A stretch of 64,000 bases of DNA from contig JAVTLE010000011.1 of assembly GCA_033439295.1 (NCBI GenBank), positions 1,550,082 through 1,614,081 of the forward strand. Direction: 5' to 3'. The DNA comes from Deuterostichococcus epilithicus (Eukaryota > Chlorophyta > Trebouxiophyceae > Prasiolales > Stichococcaceae). Positions 57,264 to 64,000 of this stretch are shown here, one piece after another. Position 1 is the stretch's first letter; each line of letters starts with the position of its first letter. The notes under the pieces are model-generated. The model made no database searches, was not told the DNA's origin, and saw only the letters and a program-made list of their open reading frames with translations. Made by a program: the position numbers and the translations under genes.

Positions 57264-60020
57264 ATGTCCACACAACCTAGCGTGGATCGACGGAAGCCCG
57301 TGTGGCTGGACTGCGACCCTGGCCACGACGATGCTATGGCCATCATCCTGGCAGGTGGATGAGACATGTAGTTGCTGTCCTTGCCGTCACGCTGACGCGG
57401 CGCATTGCATCATCAACATAGTGGCTTGACAGGGCCACACTGAGTACCTCGCAGGCTACAACCCGCACGTCGAGCTTCTGGGCGTGAGCAGCGTCGCTGG
57501 CAACCAGACCTGCGACAAGACAACAGAAAACGCAGTGCAGGTGCTGGCGGCAGCAGGGCTCTCCCATATAGGTGTGCTTGGTTGACACCGGCACACTGCA
57601 TAAAAGCAGAATTGCACAAGGCGCGTGAAACCTCCCGCATGTGTCGCTGATGGCATGTGGTTTAAAATGCAGAGGTCTGCAAGGGGCAGAGCAAACCGCT
57701 CATACGCCAGCGGGTAAGCATTTCTTGTGGCCACCATAATCGACTGCGGCAGCATGCCAAATGAAGCTGTCAGCGCTTGCCTTGCGTCGCTGAAATCAGC
57801 GCATGCTGCCACGCCTGCTGCAGCCCATGCTGTGCCCTGAGATCCACGGAGACAGCGGTCTGGACGGGCCACAGGGCGGCCCTCTACTGGAGGGGTCAGC
57901 AGCAGCTGCGGGCAGGCAATTTCCCAGCGCAGTGCCGCGCATGTTCGAGCGAATATCGGCACACTACGGCAGAAGGTGAGCCATCGGAGGAAAGATCTGG
58001 AAGCTCAACTCCCGCCATGAGCTTTCCTTTTGGACTGCGTGGTTGCTTAGGGGACCGAGAGGCCAGCGTTCTGTCCAGGCGAGAGCCCAGCGGTCTGTCC
58101 GGGCGGACAGCTGCGCGGATTACGAGTGGCCTAGGACGTTGATGCGAGCCTCAGCTCCTGCCCTGCGTGTGCACAGGCGGGAAAAGGTGCAGCTGGTGGC
58201 CATTGGCGCGCTGACTAATGTCGCGCTGTTGCTCATACTGTACCCTGAGGTGTGCGCCATGATTGAGATCACCATCATGGGCGGTTGCCTCGGCATTGGT
58301 GCGCCCTGCTCCTCTGGTTGCAACAGGCAGGTGCAGCAAGGTTCTGATGGGTGTGCTATGAGCGCTGCACCCGACGACCCTGTCGCCCGCTGCCTCGACT
58401 GAACAGATCTAGTTCTAGTGGATGGCACCCAGATCTAGTGGATGGCGCAGGCAACACGGGGCCTGTACAGGAGTTCAACATCCAGGTGTGCGGGGCTGAT
58501 CGTCCCACAGCCTGCTTAGAAATGGTAGGGCCTACTACTGCTGCCATTGGAGACGAAGCATCAGAATGTCAGGTTGCGGCTCAGTTTGCTTGTGAGCCGC
58601 CCACAGACCGACCCAGAGGCGGCGAAGGTGGTCTTTGAGGCGGGCGTGCCGCTGGTCATGGTGCCACTGGAGGTGAGGGAGTCGAACAGCCAGCAGAAGC
58701 CGGACAGAATCCGTGCAAGCAGGAGCTGTGCCAAGGCCGCACGCCCTGACAAAGCCATGCCTGCCACATGGTGCCTGTGGCGGTTCGCCTGCGCAATGGG
58801 GCATGATTCAGGCCGAGCCCGTGCCCTCAGGTGACGCACACGGCGCTGACTACGCCGGATGTGCTGGCGAGGTTGTGCCCCGACGGCGCGCCGCCCTTCC
58901 TGCGCTTCATCCGCAACCTGCTGCTGTTCTTCTCGACCACCTACAAGGTGCCCACCAAACCAGCATGCGTGTCTGCAGCCTGGAAAGGTACACCCCGACC
59001 AGGATGTGTCACAGGGAAGTGCTGCAGTTGCTGTGCTAGGTCTGCGACTGGCTGCAATCTTTTGCGCTCACGCCGCGCTTGAGGCCCCGCGGCCCGGTGC
59101 CCTGACCATCGCATTTGAATCTCTGTATCACCTGTGGGTGCGTTCTGCATCACTGTGTGCTGTGGCTCATGCGTCCAACGCCTCAGGATCCCGCACGGCC
59201 GCCAGCATTTGGTTGTGACTCTGCTGCATCTTCAGCGCTCGCCAGGCGTGCCTGGTCAGTGCTGCGGTGTGTTGAAATGCCCTCAGGTTCTGTACTGCAG
59301 GAGGTGTTCAATTTCGACAGCCCGCCGCTGCACGACCCAACAGCTGTTGCGTACGTCATCGACCCGAGCTTGTTCCAGGTGCCTTCATGCCCACCTCCGG
59401 AAACACTGTGAGCACGGGCTGTGTGAGCACGGGCAGTATGCTGGAGCGACCTGTGTCTGCAGCCGGCGCATAAGTTGCACCCGCGCCTGCTGCTACAGTC
59501 GCTGCCGCTGCTGCTGTGCCGCTGCCACTACAGCACGCTAGAAGGGTCTCGCAGGTGTCAACATGAGGGTGCTGCAGTGCAGGGACTGTTCGCATGCAAT
59601 TGCATGCAACTCCTTACAAGAGCAAGTGCAAACCCGGATGAGTCGAGTTTCCAACAGTGTCGGTTCTCTGGGTGCAGACTGAGCTCATGCGGGTGGACGT
59701 CGAGACGACGAGTGAGCTGGCGGCGGGGCAGACAGTCTGTGACGTCTGGCACCAGAGCAAACAGCCAAAAAACGTCGTCGTTGCCAAGGTGCACGGCGCA
59801 CTCTGGCGCGACGAGCGAGCGCTGTTGCTTCAGCAGCCTCTCTGTGTTAACGAATGCCGTGTTGCTGATCCACGACCCCAATGATCTGGTCGCAACCACG
59901 GTGGTGCAGGTGATGGACGTCCCGAGCTTCTGGGACCTGATGTGCGCCGCCGTGGCCGCCGCAAATGAGCGATCGCCAATGAACAGCGGGGAGGCAGGAC
60001 CGACAGTCGAGCAGTTGTAG
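57264..60020 (+). CDS. Inosine/uridine-preferring nucleoside N-ribohydrolase (364 aa)
   Basis: Hydrolyses the N-glycosidic bond of ribonucleosides (uridine, inosine, xanthosine in plant homologues) in purine and pyrimidine salvage; plant relatives are cytosolic. Eleven exons, 1,095 nt: 57264-57350, 57433-57571, 57673-57713, 57800-57975, 58177-58298, 58439-58485, 58607-58672, 58831-58947, 59301-59378, 59678-59788 and 59910-60020. The calcium- and ribose-binding signature DCDPGHDDAMAIIL opens the protein. Then come LLGVSSVAGN, EIHGDSGLDGP, LVAIGALTNVALLL, DGAGNTGPVQEFNI, DPEAAKVVFEAGVPLVMVPL and, near the end, FNFDSPPLHDPTAVAYVIDP with the conserved HDP. All key residues I know of are present, so it should be active. 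The first intron needs a GC donor (CTG then gcaggt) to keep frame. The 3' splice region before exon 6 contains a short direct repeat. Start is the first Met of the conserved frame. Confidence 0.93.
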
Positions 60021-60822
60021 CGTGGGCACCAGCCGCTTCAGACGTAGCAGTCTCAGCCGCACCGCCCAGCAGAAGTGTACTTGCGGAGCTCAAATCGGCG
60101 CCAGTCAAATGTGGCGGCGGTTACTTTTCGAGCTCTAAATCTGAGAATGCCGCAAATTGATATGCTATTGTCGTACAAAAATTGACCACCTTGAATACGA
60201 CGCTCAATGAACCTGCGGGTGTGCTGGGGAGCAGCTATGAATACCACTGCAGGTTCCTATGTCTGTTAGGTCCTACTTATATAACGAAAGGTCTTTCTCG
60301 AAGTATTCCCCCTGGTTGGTAAGATCAACATGTGCAGCGGTGCACAGACGCGGCTAACAAGCTCAGACCGTCACAACATCATTGTCTGAGTGGGACCGGC
60401 CGACTCGAGCGGTGCGTCGGCCTGCTGGCGGCTTGCAGATCGGCGTCAGCTCGACGGTCAGGAAGACATCGTATTATACGGGGCTCCCAAGGGACGGATC
60501 CTGGTCCTGACGCAGGTCAGTGTCCACACCAGCAGTCAGAGCAGCGTTGCAGCCGCTTTTGCAGCTCAGAAACTGCTAACAGCACACAGCTTCAGCAAGT
60601 TTTCTCAAGTTCCTGTGCGAGGGTCGACCAAGCCTGAGCAGCTGAAGTACCGGGCTCGGCGACTCGTGACGCCTGAAGGAGCACCTGAACCACTGTCAGT
60701 GGCTCGGATAGTCGGCGGCACGCCACCTCCTCGAATCTGCCGTGCGTGTGTACCAATCCTATTGGTGTGGGTGCTGAAGTGCCACATTGAGCAGCGTCCG
60801 CGACCCGCGCGAGCGAGCCACC
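60021..60822. other. Spacer between nucleoside hydrolase and kinase-like gene
   Basis: About 800 bases containing the hydrolase 3' UTR and the next promoter. A short frame near 60435-60512 (EDIVLYGAPKGRILVLTQ then gtcagt) looks a little coding-like and could be an upstream exon, but it is not connected in frame to anything I can recognise. Confidence 0.35.
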
Positions 60823-63701
60823 ATGGCGGACGGTCAATTGCCGCCGCCACCACTGTCGCTGATCACGACCGCTATTGTAGCGGCGGCAGCTGGCGTGGTC
60901 GGCTTTGCTGTAGTCTATTGGGCGACGGCGGACGCGTCGCAGGCTGCGGCGCCGCTGGCTGACAGCAACGGCGACGAACAGCCGGCTAAGCGGGCCTGGC
61001 GTCTGTCACGGCTCTGGACCACCCGCACTGCGTCTCAGCAGGCCGGTACGTAGTCAGTACAAGCCAGCCGGTTTATTCTGTCGGCTGCCTGCAATGTGGC
61101 CCAGCTGGCGCCTGCAAGTCCTTGGCGGCTGACATGATGGGTGATCCAGCTGATCTCCCCTCGGACGGGTGCCTTGTCGCTCTGGCCTGGGACGTCCTCG
61201 GTGGCAGCCAGATGACATTTGGCTTGGCCTGCGTGTCTTGCAGCCGCGGCGATGGCGGCGGAGCGATTGAGCGCCCTGGCGCGCACCAACGAGGCCCTCG
61301 ACTCCGCGGCGCAGATCCCGCTGGAGAGGCGGCCCAAACTCGCCAGCCTGGGCGGCCCGGCGCCGGCGGCTGGCGCCGGCGGCGGCGGCGGCGGCGCCTG
61401 GAGCAGCAAGCCCTTCACGGACGCAGACCTGCCGACGCTTAAGATGTGCAGACGAAAGAATGGCAGCCGCTGGGTGCTGGGCGGCGACCACACGGGCCAG
61501 GTGCCTGCCGCTTGGATTTGCCAACATCAATGCACGATACGCAACCATGCGGCTCGTCCATGGATGCTGACGATTCGCCCTGTCAGTCTCACTTTGTGTG
61601 CTGCAGGGGCACCGCTTGGGTCCACCTCAGCTGCTTTGAAGCCAAGCTGCCGAGCCAGCACGCTGGCACTGACGCGCTGCCCGTGGTCAGCAGGTGTTCA
61701 AGGCGCTGCGCGGCGGCGTGCATGCGATCGCAGTGCGCGAGTTCCGCTACACGCTGGACGAAGCCGAGGAGCAGCAGCTGCAGTGGCTGGTGGGCAAGCT
61801 CGCAAAGTGCCCCGACCCGCACATTGTGAAGCTGCTGGGCAGCGCGCGCATCCCTGGCCCGGGCGGCGGCCATTTCATCGCGGCACCGCTCTTCGACAGC
61901 GGCAGCCTGAAGGACATGCTGGCTGGCTCCAAGGCCGGCGACGCGCTGTGGTACCGAAAGTGCGGTTCTTGCCTCCGCATTCCCCGTGCACCCGGCTGTG
62001 CACAAGGGCACATGCGACGCGGGCCATGCCTGCTCGTGCGATTGGGCTCGTGCGGCCAGGCGGGCTGCAATGGTGGCATGCGGCACCTGCGCGCAGCTCT
62101 ACGCTGGCCTGTTCAGCACAATCCGATGCCGAGCGGTGCAATGCTGCATTATGTGATGGTCCGGCAGCTGGGCCAGCACGAAAGTCGGATGCGCTGCATC
62201 ATCGCACTCATCTCCGTCTTACGCTTGCCGCTTGTCCGGAACAGGCGCACGGCCAAGGACTCACAGGGTGGCAAGCGGCAGCAGGGCGCGGGGCAGCACA
62301 TCGCGCTGGCTGTTGCGCGTGGGCTGCACTGGCTGCACACCAATGGCCTCGTACACGGGGACCTGCGCCCCTCCAAAGGTCGTCCTTCCCTCCTGCTCGC
62401 ACGCATCTCAATAGCAGGCGACTGTCAGCTGGGAAACTCAGCCGCCCCACTGCCCAGCGATGCACACATGGAGTCTTCCGGCACTAGACCGGCACTGTGT
62501 TGTTCCTGTCGCGCTGCGCCATGCAGACTGTCCGGCTAGTGCGGCGCATGTCAACAGAATACGCTGCTCGAGATGTGTCATGCCTGTGCTCGCTTCTTGC
62601 CGCAGTGCTGTTGGCGGACGGCGGCGCCGCCAGGTTGGCCGATGCAGGGCTGGCGGCCTTCATGCACACCGATTACATGGCGGCCAAGTCCAACCTTGGG
62701 CCCTTCACCTGGACCGTACGCGCTCCAATGTCCCGCAGCTGCTGCTCGCAGCACTGTGGATTCTTCTGGCAGACCAGAGAGGATAGAGCCTGGATATTGC
62801 CACTTGCTGTACCTCTCTGCTTGATGATGTGGCCGGCCGCATGTGCGGCTGCGCGTACGGTTTGGCTCCATATGGCACATGAAGGCGGCAGCTGCGCGCG
62901 GCGCCAGGACATGGTGCAGATAGGGCCACCCTTGCCGCGCAGGCTCCCGAGGTGATGATCGAGGAGCCGGGCGCCTGGGGGCCGCAAGCAGACATCTACA
63001 GCTTTGGCATGCTGCTGTGGCAGCTGTGCAGCGGCAAGGACCCCGTCACCAAGCGCAAGCGCCACCTCGAGTGAGCGTGCTGGCCGTTAAGACCATAAGT
63101 GCCGCTCAAAGACGTCAGCTTGCTCATGACTGGTGCAGCAGCTGCTGATCAGACTCATGAGTCGCCCTCGACGGTGGCACTAGTTTCTGACAAGTCTGAA
63201 GCTGCAGCTATGCTGTGAAGGAGGCTTTTAACCCGATTCACAGCAGACGGGTGCCACCTCGTCAAGAACTTGCTTCACATTGTGCATCACTGCACCTGCA
63301 GGGGCACAGACGCCTGCCCGCGGCCAGTGGCGGAGCTGATTGTCAAATGCCTCGACCGCAATCCCGCCGCGCGGCCGACGGCCGCGGAGATCGTGGCCCT
63401 GCTGTGCCTGCCGGAGCACCAGCTGCCGCTGTCGCTGTGGCCGCGCCCGCAGGCCCGCCCGCCTGCCGGCGCCCCGGTGGGTATCTGCCTGGATGCAGGT
63501 GTTCGCATAAGCCCAGCCTTACACAGGGCCCACCCTCATCGCATGCCATCAGCCGCCGGGTTCAGAAACAGTGGATCTCCCAGGCATGGAGGATTGCTCG
63601 CAGAATGAGGTGGACTGATGTGCCAATGTGTGTAGGTGGAGGGTGGGAAGCAGACGGTCTGGGACGCGATTGCGTACGAGCTCTCCCCCAATGCCTTCTA
63701 A
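60823..63701 (+). CDS. Membrane-anchored protein-kinase homologue, probable pseudokinase (436 aa)
   Basis: Eight exons, 1,311 nt in frame: 60823-61045, 61244-61500, 61694-61933, 62267-62378, 62606-62715, 62943-63070, 63302-63476 and 63636-63701. A single N-terminal membrane span (TTAIVAAAAGVVGFAVVYWA) follows MADGQLPPPP. Then a linker with a Gly run and a kinase fold: the Gly-loop WVLGGDHTGQVFKA, IAVREF (the ATP-anchoring VAIK Lys is Arg), SGSLKDMLAG, IALAVARGLHWLHTNGLVHG, DLRPSK (catalytic Asp kept, HRD reads HGD), LLADGGAARLADAGLA (DFG reads DAG), APEV, ADIYSFGMLLWQLCSGKDP and CLDRNPAARPTAAEI. Overall closest to plant receptor-like/TKL kinases. Two changed ATP-site motifs suggest weak or no catalysis, perhaps a scaffold. 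The exon 3 donor must be GC (AAG then gccggc); the alternative GT donor at 61960 breaks the frame. Confidence 0.8.
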
Positions 63702-63861
63702 CTTTAGGTTGCATATCGTTGCGGCCCCAGACACCAGCCAGCCTACTCCGTGGAATGCTTGTGTATGCACTCGTCATTGCATGCTGTGGGTCCGCAGCTC
63801 GCCACCACACAGTGCTAGCATATGTTGATTGTATGCTTGTATGACAGCTCATCTGCTGCAG

Positions 63862-64000
63862 GACATGGGTGAACCTGTGCTACGGATCGAAGGAGGCGGC
63901 TCGCGCAGCAGGATACGTAGAGTCACCGGTGCGCAGCCGATGCTGCATCCCACGGCGCCTCTCGTGGCTGGGCACCCAAGCTCCTGGCTGCAAGCTGGCA
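63862..64000 (+). CDS. Coding-like exon running off the right edge
   Basis: After an acceptor (ATCTGCTGCAG) the frame DMGEPVLRIEGGGSRSRIRR continues open to the window end (HPTAPLVAGHPSSWLQAG). It could be a further exon of an alternative kinase-gene transcript or the next gene. No family recognised. Confidence 0.3.

Overview
The window looks like nuclear DNA of a coccoid green alga, most likely a trebouxiophyte (Coccomyxa/Chlorella relatives). The reasons are the moderately high GC, very intron-rich genes with short GT-AG and many GC-AG introns, TGTAA near one 3' end, plant-type gene families, and a dense nest of LINEs like the Zepp-type clusters known from that group. The lineage call is inference; no rRNA or organelle marker is present. 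Gene models were assembled by eye from reading frames, splice sites and intron phase. Where a full model is given, the summed exon lengths are divisible by three.

Region by region. 1-5.8 kb: a class 3 lipase (minus, cut by the left edge), TRAPPC3/Bet3 (plus) and an S26 signal-peptidase homologue that appears to have lost its catalytic residues (plus). 5.8-7.6 kb: no gene, then C-rich minisatellite with assembly Ns. 7.6-27.1 kb: about 19 kb of mobile DNA. It holds at least a dozen head-to-head and nested fragments of one APE-type LINE whose 3' tail is (CCAAGT)n, copies of a ~270-bp repeat with 36-39-bp direct terminal repeats (here called R270), a small element with an (AAAC)n tail, a Ty3/gypsy chromovirus fossil in two pieces, and a 1.5-kb inverted duplication. 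This may be a Zepp-like centromeric cluster.

27.4-42.0 kb (minus) is the most unusual host gene: 40 exons that join in frame into a 1,793-residue protein. It starts with a J-like domain without HPD and a DnaJ-X domain, and continues into about 1,360 residues of Cys-free, LEA/apolipoprotein-like amphipathic helix repeats encoded by short, mostly phase-0 exons. It lies head-to-head with a synaptotagmin-like (SMP + two C2) membrane-contact-site protein at 43.1-48.9 kb.

50-64 kb: a villin-headpiece protein (plus), one or two doubtful small genes, an unrecognised ankyrin-like protein (minus), a decayed kinesin (probably kinesin-2) pseudogene (minus), an inosine/uridine nucleoside hydrolase (plus), a membrane-anchored protein-kinase homologue with altered VAIK and DFG motifs (plus), and a coding-like segment running off the right edge. 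The host genes are unrelated housekeeping, trafficking and stress functions; nothing here suggests an operon or pathway cluster.
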